Positions 16,663 to 26,097 are shown, counted from the stretch's first letter. The stretch: 64,000 bases of DNA from Burkholderiales bacterium (GCA_947372465.1 CANBTT010000004.1:28058-92057), one strand, 5' to 3'. Translations and numbers: made by a program. The notes: generated from the sequence alone by a model not told the origin.

Positions 16663-17121
16663 TTAAAGTTCATACAAAAGCAATATGAAGTCAGCTACAA
16701 CGCAAGGGCGCGCCAGACCTTCGAGCTCAAAGACGTTGGAAGTGGTGATCTTTGTCGCGTGAACGCCTACTTCGGCTGACAACAAAGTTTGATGCAACTT
16801 GATGCGAGAGCCTACACTCACGGGCTCAATGTAACGGACTTTATTCGACCCATAATTCAAACCTCTACCTCTTTGATTGACGGTGAAAATTTGTCTTTGT
16901 AAAAAAGGAATGAGAGAAAGAATGAACAAACCGTGAGCAATGGTTTTCCCGTTGGGCATTTCATTTCTTGCTTTTTCTTCATCGACATGGATCCAAAAGT
17001 CATCCCCCGTCAATGCCGCAAATTGGGAAATGTGGCGTTGTTCAACCTTAAACCAATCGCTTTCACCCAACTTTTGTCCAACATGGTTTTTAAAATCCGA
17101 GGGGGCTTCAATCGTCAGCAT
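16663..17121 (-). CDS. MaoC-like (hot-dog fold) enoyl-CoA hydratase/dehydratase
   Basis: The protein has 152 residues. It has the hydratase-2 catalytic region ALTGDDFWIHVDEEKA with the Asp/His pair, then the conserved IAHGLFILSLIP helix. MaoC proteins add water to enoyl-CoA thioesters, giving the R-3-hydroxyacyl product. The start lies 1 base after the stop of the upstream fused acyl-CoA dehydrogenase gene, so the two are transcribed together. A substrate made by that dehydrogenase is the natural inference. Confidence 0.87.
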   Translation of the reverse strand: MLTIEAPSDFKNHVGQKLGESDWFKVEQRHISQFAALTGDDFWIHVDEEKARNEMPNGKTIAHGLFILSLIPFLQRQIFTVNQRGRGLNYGSNKVRYIEPVSVGSRIKLHQTLLSAEVGVHATKITTSNVFELEGLARPCVVADFILLLYEL

Positions 17122-17122
17122 A

Positions 17123-19441
17123 TCAGTTCGGTAAATTTAAAACTGATTTGCTAAGAATATTGCGCTGTATTTCATTGCTGCCGGCAAAAATTTTAGCGCC
17201 CATGGCATTGAAAAGTGGTGAAACCACATGCATGTCTATATCTGAGCAGTGATCTTTGATGCAAGCATATTCTTGCGCAGCCTCAATGAGCAAGAGGGCC
17301 AAGCGCTCGTAAGTTTCGGTGGACCAAATCTTAAGCATAGAAATACTGGCAGGCAACATTTCTCCTTTTTTCGCAATCGCAGCAAAGGTGGTGTATGCCG
17401 AGATCAAATCTTCGGTGTCAAGTTGAAGGTCTGTGAATTTAGAACGAAAAATCGGATCATCAAACAGCTTCAACTTATTCGCAATTTTTCCGACTTGGTG
17501 AATGGTGTGCTGAGAGTGCTTGGGACTGCCTGTGAACAAACGCTCAAAGCCGAGCAAGGCCTTTGCAATGGTCCACCCCTCATTGATTTGACCCACAAGA
17601 TTCTCAATGGGCACCAGAACATTGTCAAAGAAAACTTCACAAAAATCTGTCTCCCCCGCAATGTTCTCAATGGAACGAACGGTGATCCCCGGCGACTTCA
17701 AGTCAACCAACAAGAAACTGATGCCCGCTTGTTTTTTGACCGTTTTATCAGTTCGAACCAACATGAACATGTGTGTGCCATCCATGCCCCAAGTTGTCCA
17801 AATTTTTTGTCCATTGACCTTAAAGATGTCTCCCTCTAAAACTGCACTGGTTTGCACAGCAGCCAAATCCGAACCCGCATTGGGCTCAGAGTACCCTTGC
17901 GTCCAAATGTGTTCGCCCGCTAGAATTTTCGGCAAGAAGCGTTTAATTTGCTCATCTGTACCAAACCGCATCAAAATTGGCCCCACCATCACGAGACCTT
18001 GATCAGGACACCTTGCAACCCCCCAAGACTCGGTCTCTTCAATATAAGCAATCAGTTTTTCAGGTGTGAGTCCCATGCCTCCATGCTCTTTTGGCCAAGC
18101 AGGTGCCAACCACCCCAAATGCGACAGGGTCATGTACCACGCTTTGGATTCACTCCAACTTTGCCGGTAAGGCAAGTATCGACGTTGCTCGGGGTAGTGC
18201 TGCTTGAAGATGCTGCGAACGACGAGCCTGAATTCAAGGTCACTCAATGCGTTCCAATCCTGATCTCTGGTAAATTCAGTCGATAAAGTTTCAGCAGAGG
18301 ACTCCTTTTCCTCTTTGAGAGAAGTTGAGGACAGTTCTGAATATCTTCTTTTGTGAAAAGATGCATTTCCAAATTGAGCACTTAAAAACATCGCTCTTTT
18401 AAAATACAAACCCACGTCATACTCATTGGTGGTACCAATGGCCCCGTGAAAATGTATCGCTGTTTTGGTGAGCGCCAAAGCCATGCTTGCACATCGAGCT
18501 TTTAATCGGCTGGCGCAAGAACTCAAGAAATTTCCATCCTGACCCGGCATCTCAAAGAACCGGATCACTTCTGCGAAAGAAAATTTTGAAAGCTCAAGCT
18601 CAATGCGCAAATCGACCATCCTGTGTTGAATGGCCTGATTGCTGCCAATGGGCTTAGAAAACTGAATTCTTGTGCGCAAATACTCGCAAGTCATCTCCAT
18701 GACTCGCTCTGACAAGCCGATCAGTTGTGCACACTGAATCAAAATTGTTTTCTCTATTGCACGCAAAAGCAAATTCAAAACATCTTGCCCCGTGTGAAGC
18801 ACATGCTGACTGGACACCAGACTTGCATTAAAAATAAGCTCATGGCTTTTTAAGCCATCCACACTGCGGCAAGACACAAGGTCCAAACCCGCCGTGCTGA
18901 CCGGCACCCAAAGGACTGAGAAATCCCCTTGCATTTGGCCCACGACCAACCAGCCATCAATCTCTGCGCCTGGGCGCAAAAACCTCTTAACACCATCCAA
19001 TTTGACAAATGGGCCTTGAGTGGAAACTGTGGTTTTGATGTTTTGGGAAAAAACGTCCCCAACCTCCTCTTGAGCGGCCAATGAAACGACCAACTCACCA
19101 GAGATGATTTTGCCGATCAAGTCATTTTTGAGTTGCGTATCCTTCAACCCCAGTAGGACTTGAAGGGGCAAAAAAGAAGCGTCCCATATGGGCTCAGGCA
19201 ATAATTCTTGCCCACACATTTGAGCCATTGCGCAAACAATGCTCAATTCCAAACCCAATCCACCCTTGTCCTCGGGGACACATGCGCCCAACCACCCCAT
19301 GTCAGCAATTTCAGACCAAACTTTTCGATCAAATTCGCATCCATTTCTCTCTAAGTCTCGCCCTCTCCGGCGTTGATCCGTCGACTTTAAATACGACAAT
19401 GCACTGTCTTGATAAATTTGATAGGAATTTTGGTCAATCAC
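17123..19441 (-). CDS. Fused two-domain acyl-CoA dehydrogenase
   Basis: The protein has 772 residues, twice the length of a normal acyl-CoA dehydrogenase (about 380-400). Residues 1 to about 360 form one ACAD unit (WSEIADMGWLGACVPEDKGGLGL; RTRIQFSKPIGSNQAIQHRMVDLR; HGAIGTTNEYDVGLYFKR). Residues about 390-772 form a second (LGWLAPAWPKEHGGMGL; GYSEPNAGSDLAAVQTSA; GSNEIQRNILSKSVLNLP). The second half keeps the flavin/substrate loop and the C-terminal motif; the first lacks the TEP/SEPxAGSD loop. This resembles heteromeric acyl-CoA dehydrogenases of actinobacterial steroid catabolism, with the two subunits joined in one chain. The reaction is presumably FAD-dependent alpha,beta-desaturation of an unusual, perhaps branched or bulky, acyl-CoA. 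Confidence 0.85.
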   Translation of the reverse strand: MIDQNSYQIYQDSALSYLKSTDQRRRGRDLERNGCEFDRKVWSEIADMGWLGACVPEDKGGLGLELSIVCAMAQMCGQELLPEPIWDASFLPLQVLLGLKDTQLKNDLIGKIISGELVVSLAAQEEVGDVFSQNIKTTVSTQGPFVKLDGVKRFLRPGAEIDGWLVVGQMQGDFSVLWVPVSTAGLDLVSCRSVDGLKSHELIFNASLVSSQHVLHTGQDVLNLLLRAIEKTILIQCAQLIGLSERVMEMTCEYLRTRIQFSKPIGSNQAIQHRMVDLRIELELSKFSFAEVIRFFEMPGQDGNFLSSCASRLKARCASMALALTKTAIHFHGAIGTTNEYDVGLYFKRAMFLSAQFGNASFHKRRYSELSSTSLKEEKESSAETLSTEFTRDQDWNALSDLEFRLVVRSIFKQHYPEQRRYLPYRQSWSESKAWYMTLSHLGWLAPAWPKEHGGMGLTPEKLIAYIEETESWGVARCPDQGLVMVGPILMRFGTDEQIKRFLPKILAGEHIWTQGYSEPNAGSDLAAVQTSAVLEGDIFKVNGQKIWTTWGMDGTHMFMLVRTDKTVKKQAGISFLLVDLKSPGITVRSIENIAGETDFCEVFFDNVLVPIENLVGQINEGWTIAKALLGFERLFTGSPKHSQHTIHQVGKIANKLKLFDDPIFRSKFTDLQLDTEDLISAYTTFAAIAKKGEMLPASISMLKIWSTETYERLALLLIEAAQEYACIKDHCSDIDMHVVSPLFNAMGAKIFAGSNEIQRNILSKSVLNLPN

Positions 19442-19459
19442 AACAACATCCTTTTGTCA

Positions 19460-20680
19460 TCAAATGACTTTTTTAAGCCTCAAATCATCAAGCTGTGCTT
19501 GCTCAAAATTCAGCAGCTCTTTGAGTATTTCATGTGTATGTTGTCCAAGAGTGGGGGGGGCCATTTCATAAACATTGGGGGTTTCAGAAAAGATGATCGG
19601 GTTTGAGATCTGAGGAATTTTCCCAAGCGTGGAGTGTTCCATTTCAAACTGTACATTGCGGTGCTTGATTTGGGGGTCACTGAACACGTCTGCAAACTCG
19701 TTGATGGGACCACTTGGAACGCCAGACCGCTCAAACGATGTGTACCAAAAGTCCAGGGTGTTGCCCTTGATCACCTGTTCAAGCTGAGGAATCAAGGCGT
19801 CTTTGTTTTTCACGCGCATTTGATTGGTTTTAAATCTGTCATCAAGCGGCAAATGAGCCAAGCCAAGTACTTCACAAAACTTAAGGAATTGACTGTCATT
19901 GCCTACCGTGACCATGATGGTTCCATCAGAACACTCGAATGATTGATAAGGACAGGTGATAGGAGACGCATTGCCCAAGCGTTTTGGCTGCTCACCTGAG
20001 ACCAAATACATCATGCCTAGATGCGACAGGGACGCCACCTGGGCATCAAAGAGGGCCAAGTCGATGTGCTGACCGCGACTTGAAACAGCATCTCGATGCC
20101 TCAAAGCCGCAAGAATTGCACACACCGCATAAAACCCAGCGGTGATGTCTCCTATCGCAAAGCCCGTTCGCACAGGACCGCCCCCCACCTGCGAATCGGC
20201 TTTGCCGGTCACACTCATCAAGCCACTCATGGCTTGAAAAATTGGATCATACCCAGGCCGATGACTGTAAGGACCCGTTTGCCCAAACCCACTGATGGAG
20301 CAATAAATCAGCTTTGGGTTGATTGCTTTCAATGACAAATAATCTAAGCCAAAGCGCTCTAAATCTTTGGGTTTGAAATTCTCAACCAATACATCGGATT
20401 GGGCAACCAATGCCTTGACGATGTCTTGGCCCGCAACGGTAGAAATATCAAGGGTGATGGATTTTTTTCCTCGGTTCATTGCGATGAACGAGGAGGTTTC
20501 TTGGGTGGCCTGCCCCTTTGTATCCTTCAAAGGAATGCCTTGATAGCGAACATCATCTCCCTTTGATGGCCTCTCCACCTTGATGACCTCCGCACCAAAA
20601 TCGGCCAACATTTGAGTTGCCCAAGGACCCGAGAAAACACGGCTCAAGTCCAACACCCTGATGCCATTTAAGCTGCTCAT
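19460..20680 (-). CDS. CaiB/BaiF family CoA-transferase 1
   Basis: The protein has 406 residues in the class III CoA-transferase family. It begins GIRVLDLSRVFSGPWATQMLADFGAEVIKVERP, the family signature. The catalytic Asp is in RPGYDPIFQAMSGLM, about residue 145. These enzymes move CoA between carboxylates and form interlocked-ring dimers. It lies just upstream of the fused dehydrogenase on the same strand (18-base gap), so it may make that enzyme's acyl-CoA substrate. It resembles CoA-transferase 2 (22133) more than CoA-transferase 3 (26158). Confidence 0.9.
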   Translation of the reverse strand: MSSLNGIRVLDLSRVFSGPWATQMLADFGAEVIKVERPSKGDDVRYQGIPLKDTKGQATQETSSFIAMNRGKKSITLDISTVAGQDIVKALVAQSDVLVENFKPKDLERFGLDYLSLKAINPKLIYCSISGFGQTGPYSHRPGYDPIFQAMSGLMSVTGKADSQVGGGPVRTGFAIGDITAGFYAVCAILAALRHRDAVSSRGQHIDLALFDAQVASLSHLGMMYLVSGEQPKRLGNASPITCPYQSFECSDGTIMVTVGNDSQFLKFCEVLGLAHLPLDDRFKTNQMRVKNKDALIPQLEQVIKGNTLDFWYTSFERSGVPSGPINEFADVFSDPQIKHRNVQFEMEHSTLGKIPQISNPIIFSETPNVYEMAPPTLGQHTHEILKELLNFEQAQLDDLRLKKVI

Positions 20681-20707
20681 TGAAATCCCTTGCCTGTCAT
20701 TAGCATA

Positions 20708-21313
20708 TCAGCCTTCAATGGGCAAGGTGTTGTGCACACTGGGGCGCGTCTCGATTGTTTCGTACCATTGGCTCAATTTAGGAGCTTTGCTGCGCCACTT
20801 GAGCGCATCAAATCGATAGTCCAAATAACCCAACGCACAAACAAGCGACACAAGTCCGATTGTGAACTTGGATGCCCGTATGTCCTCGACTTCATTTTCC
20901 AGTACATCCAATGTCGCCAAGGCTTTTAACTCAAAGGCGGCCAAGAGTGCGTCAAGCGGGACGGCCCTTTCCCTTTCATTTCTCCATAAAATCAGCGCAT
21001 CCAACAAGCCGTCTCCCAGCGCGTGCCATTGAAGGGCCTGCCATTTTTCTTGATGGCCAGAGGGAAAAAATTCACCTTTGTAGAGATCGTTCAAGTATTC
21101 ACAAATAACAACTGAATCAAATAACCTTGTTCCATCGCTCAAAACAAGCGTAGGTATTTTCGACAAGGGATTGTCAAGCATCAACTGCTTGTTGGGCTGC
21201 GTCATGGCGGCCACTGAACGAACCAACTCGATATCGTTTGCCGCATCAAGCTCCTCAATGAGGATCATTACTTTTCGAACGTAAGGTGATTTTGGGGACC
21301 AATGTAATTTCAT
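20708..21313 (-). CDS. Glutathione S-transferase family protein
   Basis: The protein has 201 residues. The thioredoxin-like N-terminal domain starts MKLHWSPKSPYVRKVMILIEEL, with a Ser-Pro-Tyr-type active-site start, and carries NPLSKIPTLVLSDGTRLFDSVVICEYLND, the glutathione gamma-glutamyl-binding segment with the cis-Pro and Asp-Ser. An all-helical C-terminal domain follows. Possible roles in such clusters are detoxification, thioester or epoxide conjugation, or isomerisation. It is sandwiched between CoA-transferase 1 and the enoyl-CoA hydratase gene with short gaps, so it belongs to the same transcription unit. Confidence 0.85.
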   Translation of the reverse strand: MKLHWSPKSPYVRKVMILIEELDAANDIELVRSVAAMTQPNKQLMLDNPLSKIPTLVLSDGTRLFDSVVICEYLNDLYKGEFFPSGHQEKWQALQWHALGDGLLDALILWRNERERAVPLDALLAAFELKALATLDVLENEVEDIRASKFTIGLVSLVCALGYLDYRFDALKWRSKAPKLSQWYETIETRPSVHNTLPIEG

Positions 21314-21322
21314 TTTTTTCTC

Positions 21323-22099
21323 TCAACGACCAATAAATTGTGGAAGGCGTTTTTCTTTGAATGCCTGTTGGGCCTCTTTGGCATCCTCGGTTTTAGCGAT
21401 TTGTGCGGTCATGTCTTGTTCATAACGGTAACCATCGCGCAAACTCAAATCCTCTACAACATTCAAAGTGTGCTTGATCATTTTGGTGGATATGGGACTT
21501 TTCGCTGCAATGGTTGCGGCAAGCTCAAGGGCCTTGATCATCAATTCATCTTGCGGAACACAAAATTCAATCACCCCTAGGCGAAGCAATTCTTTTGCAT
21601 CAACTCGATAACCCGTCAAGGCCATTCGCCTTAATCTCGAATGGCTAAACAAACGCTCTGCATGCTTGCACCCGCCAAGCAATCCGACGTCAACCTCTGG
21701 CAAACCCACCGTTGCATTGTCTGAAGCGAGCAAAATATCACTGGAAGCGATCATGGCCATGCCGGAGCCCAATGCGGCACCATTGATGGCTGCAATCACG
21801 GGCTTTGCACACTCTCGGATGGCATGGAAACATTCCCGCGTTCTTCTTGAATGGGCTATCAGATCGCCTGGACCTTTGATGTTTTCGGCTCTAGCCTTCA
21901 GATCTGCTCCCGCACAAAAGACTTTCCCCTTGGCCGTCAATACCACCACCCGAACGTCGTCGAGCTCGGAGATGAGGTCCAAGGCATGGGTGAGCTCATC
22001 ATTGAGTGTTCTTGTTAAGGCATTGACAGGAGGACTGTTCATCGTGAGCACGGCCACATGGTCTTTGACGAATACCTCTAACTCTTTAAATTCGAACAT
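21323..22099 (-). CDS. Enoyl-CoA hydratase/isomerase family protein
   Basis: The protein has 258 residues from the ATG at 22099, preceded by AGGGAAG at good spacing. The ORF track begins 11 codons earlier with no better RBS. It is a crotonase-fold protein: VAVLTMNSPPVNAL, the first oxyanion-hole segment FCAGADLKAR, and the second AAINGAALGSGMAMIASSDI. VGLPEVDVGLLGG carries the acidic residue position. It most likely hydrates an enoyl-CoA from the neighbouring dehydrogenases. The downstream GST gene starts 9 bases after its end. Confidence 0.87.
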   Translation of the reverse strand: MFEFKELEVFVKDHVAVLTMNSPPVNALTRTLNDELTHALDLISELDDVRVVVLTAKGKVFCAGADLKARAENIKGPGDLIAHSRRTRECFHAIRECAKPVIAAINGAALGSGMAMIASSDILLASDNATVGLPEVDVGLLGGCKHAERLFSHSRLRRMALTGYRVDAKELLRLGVIEFCVPQDELMIKALELAATIAAKSPISTKMIKHTLNVVEDLSLRDGYRYEQDMTAQIAKTEDAKEAQQAFKEKRLPQFIGR

Positions 22100-22132
22100 A
22101 TCTTCCCTATAAAAATTTATATTTGTAAGCAC

Positions 22133-23353
22133 TCAAATGACACGCTCGTTGCTTAAATTTTGTATTTCTTGTTCCGAAAAACCCAAGTCACTCAATATTT
22201 TTACGGTATGTTGCCCCAAAAGTGGTGGCGCTTGGTCTACTTTGATGCTGGCATTTTTAAAATGAAACGGCGTCATCACTTGTGAGACCTTGCCTGAAAC
22301 CGGGTGATCCAACTGCCTGACCATTTTGCGGTGAACAATTTGCGGATCGTTCAAAGCCTCGGCCACAGAGTTGATAGGTCCACAGGGCACCTCTGCCGCC
22401 TCCATTTTCTCGGTCCAAAATGCACGTGTATTCTTGAGAAATTCAGCGTCTAAAAGAGGCCTAAGTTCAAGTTGGTTTTTAACCCTTTGAGAGTTGGTCT
22501 TGAACCGATCGTCCAGCGCCAAGTCCGGCAAACCCAAGGCCTTGCACAGGCTCACAAATTGACCATCGTTTCCAACCGCGAGCACCACCTGTCCATCAGA
22601 GCACTTAAAAACATCTTGAGGTTGTATATTGGGGTGCGCGTTGCCCCCTCTGACTGGCGTTTTTCCTGTCATCAAAAAATTCATCGCTTGATTGGAGAGC
22701 AACCCCACCTGCACATCCAACATGGACATGTCAATGTACTCTCCCTCTCCCGTGACCTCTCTGTTTGATAGCGCGGCCAATATACCAATCGTGGCATAAC
22801 TCCCAGTAATCAAATCGATGATAGGAATGCCCACCTTTTGCGGCCCTCCACCAGGATTTTGATCCTTTTCACCTGTGACACTCATCAACCCCCCCATGGC
22901 TTGAATTAAAAAATCGTAAGCCAGGTGACTTGCTTTTGGCCCTGTTTGACCAAAGCCGGTGATTGAGCAATAGATTATTTTTTGATTGACTTTTTTTATG
23001 CTTTCATAATCCAAGTTGTAACGCTCAAGGGTTCCAACCTTGTAATTCTCCAAAATGATATCCGCCTCTTTTGCCAATGCTCTAATAATTTCTTGACCCT
23101 TGGGCTGGGAGATATCGACCGTGATGGATTCTTTGCCACGGTTGACACCCAAGTAGTAGCCAGATTCTTTTGAGTTGTCACCGTTTTCATCCTTCAAAAA
23201 GGGTGGCCCCCAAGCCCGGGTATCGTCTCCAGCACCTGGCCTTTCGACCTTGATCACTTGAGCCCCCAAATCTGCCAATATCTGGCCCGACCAAGGTCCG
23301 GCAAGAACCCTGCTCAAGTCCAAAACTTTGATGTGCGATAGTAAGTGCTTCAA
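22133..23353 (-). CDS. CaiB/BaiF family CoA-transferase 2
   Basis: The protein has 406 residues with LSHIKVLDLSRVLAGPWSGQILADLGAQVIKVERPG at the N-terminus and the catalytic Asp in HLAYDFLIQAMGGLMSVTG at about residue 147. The only credible start is TTG; no ATG or GTG lies between the upstream in-frame stop and the conserved domain. Three perfect copies of a 12-base repeat sit just upstream of that start and would read in frame as KSQI repeats if translation began earlier. The enzyme transfers CoA to a carboxylic acid whose identity cannot be read here. Confidence 0.88.
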   Translation of the reverse strand: MKHLLSHIKVLDLSRVLAGPWSGQILADLGAQVIKVERPGAGDDTRAWGPPFLKDENGDNSKESGYYLGVNRGKESITVDISQPKGQEIIRALAKEADIILENYKVGTLERYNLDYESIKKVNQKIIYCSITGFGQTGPKASHLAYDFLIQAMGGLMSVTGEKDQNPGGGPQKVGIPIIDLITGSYATIGILAALSNREVTGEGEYIDMSMLDVQVGLLSNQAMNFLMTGKTPVRGGNAHPNIQPQDVFKCSDGQVVLAVGNDGQFVSLCKALGLPDLALDDRFKTNSQRVKNQLELRPLLDAEFLKNTRAFWTEKMEAAEVPCGPINSVAEALNDPQIVHRKMVRQLDHPVSGKVSQVMTPFHFKNASIKVDQAPPLLGQHTVKILSDLGFSEQEIQNLSNERVI

Positions 23354-23361
23354 TTGTTGCC

Positions 23362-23397
23362 TTTGTGATTTGATTTGTGATTTGATTTGTGATTTGA
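23362..23397. repeat. Three perfect tandem copies of a 12-base repeat (TTTGTGATTTGA)
   Basis: TTTGTGATTTGA is repeated exactly three times, followed by a degenerate fourth unit (TGTGTGATTCGC). The array lies in the 98-base spacer between the acyl-CoA dehydrogenase gene (23452) and CoA-transferase 2, 8 bases upstream of the latter's TTG start codon. Repeat number changes by slippage would alter the leader length in steps of 12 and so keep frame. Confidence 0.85.
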
Positions 23398-23451
23398 TGT
23401 GTGATTCGCTTTGATTGAGCGCTTGGCTTGATGGTTATGTTTTTACAGCCC

Positions 23452-24645
23452 CTAGTACGACCTCTCTAATCCCAAAACGTGTTGTGCGATGTATGCCAAA
23501 ATCATATTCGTAGAAATTGGCGCAATTTGATACAAACGGCTCTCTCGCCACTTGCGCTCCAATTCGTATTCCTTCGCAAATGAGAATCCACCAAGCGTCT
23601 GCATCGCCACATCCGCTGCCTTGAAGGCTGCCTCTGAAGCCACCAATTTCGCTATATTGGCCGCCTCGCCACAGTCTTGTTGTGCATCAAACAAGGCCGC
23701 TGCCTTGCGACACATCGTATCGGCCACCTCTAGCTCAATGTGAGCTCTTGCCAACGGAAATTGAACGCCTTGATTCTTACCAATGCTGCGCCCAAAGACG
23801 GTCCGACTGTTTGCGTAGTTGACCGCATGGTTCAAACACCAGCGACCATCTCCAACCGCTTCGGTTCCAACCAAAATGCGTTCAGCATTCATGCCATCCA
23901 AGATATATTTAAATCCTTTGCCCTCTTCTCCAATTAAATTCTCTGCTGGCACACGCAATTGATCGAAAAACACCTCTGTTGCACCGTGATTGATCATGGC
24001 ATCTATTGGACGAATATCAACACCTTGTCCAATACTTTGCCTTAGGTCGACGATAAAGACCGACAAACCATCCGTTTTTTTGCTCACCTGCGCAAGGGGT
24101 GTCGTTCTGGCCAAGAGAAGCATCAAGTCTGAGTGCAGTGCTCTTGAGGTCCAGACCTTTTGACCATTTACCACATAGTGATCGCCTTGTTTGACTGCCG
24201 TTGTCTTTAAACTGCTAGTGTCCGAACCAGATGTGGGCTCAGTCACACCAAACGCTTGCAGGCGCAACTCACCACTGGCAATTTTTGGCAGATAGAGATT
24301 TTTCTGAGCTTGACTTCCATGTCGCAGCAAGGTGCCCATGATGTACATCTGCGCATGTCCTTGACTCGCAACGCAACCACTTGCATTGATTTCCTCCAAA
24401 ATAACCGCCGCCGCCCGCAGGGGAAGACCCGAGCCACCATACTCCTCAGGAATCAAAGAGGCCAAAAATCCTGCTTGCGTGAGCGCGTTGATGAAGTCAG
24501 TTGGGTAGCTTGAATCATCTTCCAGCGCTCTCCAATAAGATCCAGGAAATTGGCCACAAATGCGCTGAACAGCATCTCTGAGCTCAGGATAGTCCCGCCC
24601 CAAGGGCATTGCAACTTCGCTGTCATTGTTTTTCGAATTCGACAT
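23452..24645 (-). CDS. Acyl-CoA dehydrogenase
   Basis: The protein has 397 residues, the normal single-domain length. It contains ASLIPEEYGGSGLPL in the N-terminal helical part, FGVTEPTSGSDTSSLKTTA at the flavin/substrate loop, and NGQKVWTSRALHSDLMLLLAR in the beta domain. The C-terminal helical bundle has TLGGFSFAKEYELERKWRESRLYQIAPIS. It oxidises an acyl-CoA to the trans-2-enoyl-CoA, passing electrons to ETF. No etf genes are nearby. The gene begins 3 bases after the end of the MmgE/PrpD gene, which indicates tight cotranscription. Confidence 0.9.
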   Translation of the reverse strand: MSNSKNNDSEVAMPLGRDYPELRDAVQRICGQFPGSYWRALEDDSSYPTDFINALTQAGFLASLIPEEYGGSGLPLRAAAVILEEINASGCVASQGHAQMYIMGTLLRHGSQAQKNLYLPKIASGELRLQAFGVTEPTSGSDTSSLKTTAVKQGDHYVVNGQKVWTSRALHSDLMLLLARTTPLAQVSKKTDGLSVFIVDLRQSIGQGVDIRPIDAMINHGATEVFFDQLRVPAENLIGEEGKGFKYILDGMNAERILVGTEAVGDGRWCLNHAVNYANSRTVFGRSIGKNQGVQFPLARAHIELEVADTMCRKAAALFDAQQDCGEAANIAKLVASEAAFKAADVAMQTLGGFSFAKEYELERKWRESRLYQIAPISTNMILAYIAQHVLGLERSY

Positions 24646-24648
24646 GTT

Positions 24649-26097
24649 TTACTTTTGAGTGTGATTAAATAGGGATCGGATGCTTTTCATGTCCTGAAGA
24701 TGGATGAGTTTTTCGTACAAGTCAAGCGCTTGCGATTCTCGACCTTTAAAACCCCCATAATTGAAACAGTCTAAGAATTTTTCTTTCAATGCAACTTGTG
24801 TCAGCGGTAAAAAAGCGTTTCCACGGGGAAATCTGATATCACCCGAATCAATGGTTTTCCCATTTTTTAAATGGATCATCACTCGATCATTGATTGAAAA
24901 AGCAGGATCAATCGGACACTTTGTATCAACAATGTCGACGTCAACTTTTTTCATGAGATCTTGGACCTCACGCAATTGAACAAAGGCATCCGTGAGCTCA
25001 GCCAAACCAACCCGGCCCACCAACAATGCACAGGCCACTGAAAACTCCAAACTGAATTTTGCCTCTAAACCATTTTGTGGCAAATGGTTTCTTAGCATCG
25101 AAGCTTGTGCAGGACCGATCCAGGCCTGAACCCTTGCAACCTCTTCATGAGCAAATCCATGGCTCATCATTGCATCCAATACACCATCAACGACACGGTG
25201 CGCTGAGTAGCACATGGGGTACTGCTTGATAGACAGCCTAGCATTTGCGATTCTTGATGTGCTTAAACATGTTGCCGGACTGTCCAAATCGACTTGCCCC
25301 TTTGGCGATATCGCGTTTAGAAATCCGGCGCTAGACTCAAATACAGCACTGGACGCGGTCATGCCATTTTTCGCATACATCACGGCCTCAATCGCATTGG
25401 AGACAGCACGGCCGGCCTGCATGGGCTTGGACATCGAGCCAAAATTGGCCGTCAAACCTGAAGCCATGCTGGCTGCCAAAGAGATGGCGTGGGTTGATTG
25501 AGAGGCGTTCAATTGGTAGAGGTGCGCAACCGCCGCTGCGCATGCAACCGTCCCCAAAACGGCGGTGGGATGCCAGCCCTTTAAATGGTATTGATCGCTC
25601 TCGCGACTCAACAACTCAGCCCAAACTTCATATCCCACCCAGTAAGCTTGCAGAACTTGCTCGCCAGACGCCTCCACAGCATGGCCCACAGCGAGAACCG
25701 CCGGCCCCAAGACAACACTTGGGTGACCCGAAAGCGCCACATCATCGTAGTCCAAGGCATGACCAAGGCTTGCATTTAAAAATGCGGCGTCTTGCGTTTT
25801 TAGATACGTATCGAAGACGGGCACTGGAGAAAAACGCTCGAAGTTCGCTCCATGCACAAGAGAGGCGTGGTTGCCAGCGTCTTGCTCTTGGAAAAATTTC
25901 AACAACACCGCAGCTACAGGCTCATTCTTTCCAGCATACATCGTGGCCACCGTATCGGTCAGACCCATCTTGATGATTTCAAACGCCTCCTGCCTTGTTG
26001 CTTGAAGCTTGGGTGTTTCCTCAGGGCCCGTGGCCTGACCAAAAAATGGTTGGCTGATGAATTGACCCAATGCAGCAGATAATCCCAATCGATTCAT
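24649..26097 (-). CDS. MmgE/PrpD family protein
   Basis: The protein has 482 residues in the family of 2-methylcitrate dehydratase PrpD and cis-aconitate decarboxylase. It has LGHALDYDDVALSGHPSVVLGPAVLAVG, the conserved Asp-Asp region of the active site, and KGWHPTAVLGTVACAAAVAHL, with a conserved His-Pro-Thr. Members dehydrate or decarboxylate hydroxy- or unsaturated tricarboxylic and dicarboxylic acids. No prpB or prpC is in the window, so the methylcitrate cycle itself is not implied. Together with CoA-transferases, a route for a branched dicarboxylic acid is a reasonable but unproven idea. Confidence 0.87.
   Translation of the reverse strand: MNRLGLSAALGQFISQPFFGQATGPEETPKLQATRQEAFEIIKMGLTDTVATMYAGKNEPVAAVLLKFFQEQDAGNHASLVHGANFERFSPVPVFDTYLKTQDAAFLNASLGHALDYDDVALSGHPSVVLGPAVLAVGHAVEASGEQVLQAYWVGYEVWAELLSRESDQYHLKGWHPTAVLGTVACAAAVAHLYQLNASQSTHAISLAASMASGLTANFGSMSKPMQAGRAVSNAIEAVMYAKNGMTASSAVFESSAGFLNAISPKGQVDLDSPATCLSTSRIANARLSIKQYPMCYSAHRVVDGVLDAMMSHGFAHEEVARVQAWIGPAQASMLRNHLPQNGLEAKFSLEFSVACALLVGRVGLAELTDAFVQLREVQDLMKKVDVDIVDTKCPIDPAFSINDRVMIHLKNGKTIDSGDIRFPRGNAFLPLTQVALKEKFLDCFNYGGFKGRESQALDLYEKLIHLQDMKSIRSLFNHTQK

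Noticed and set aside
16465-16779. Short plus-strand ORF of 104 aa with a hydrophobic N-terminus
   Set aside because: It runs into the MaoC gene antisense and shows no recognisable motif or ribosome site.
17249-17839. 196-aa plus-strand ORF
   Set aside because: It is antisense to the fused acyl-CoA dehydrogenase gene, which has clear domain motifs.
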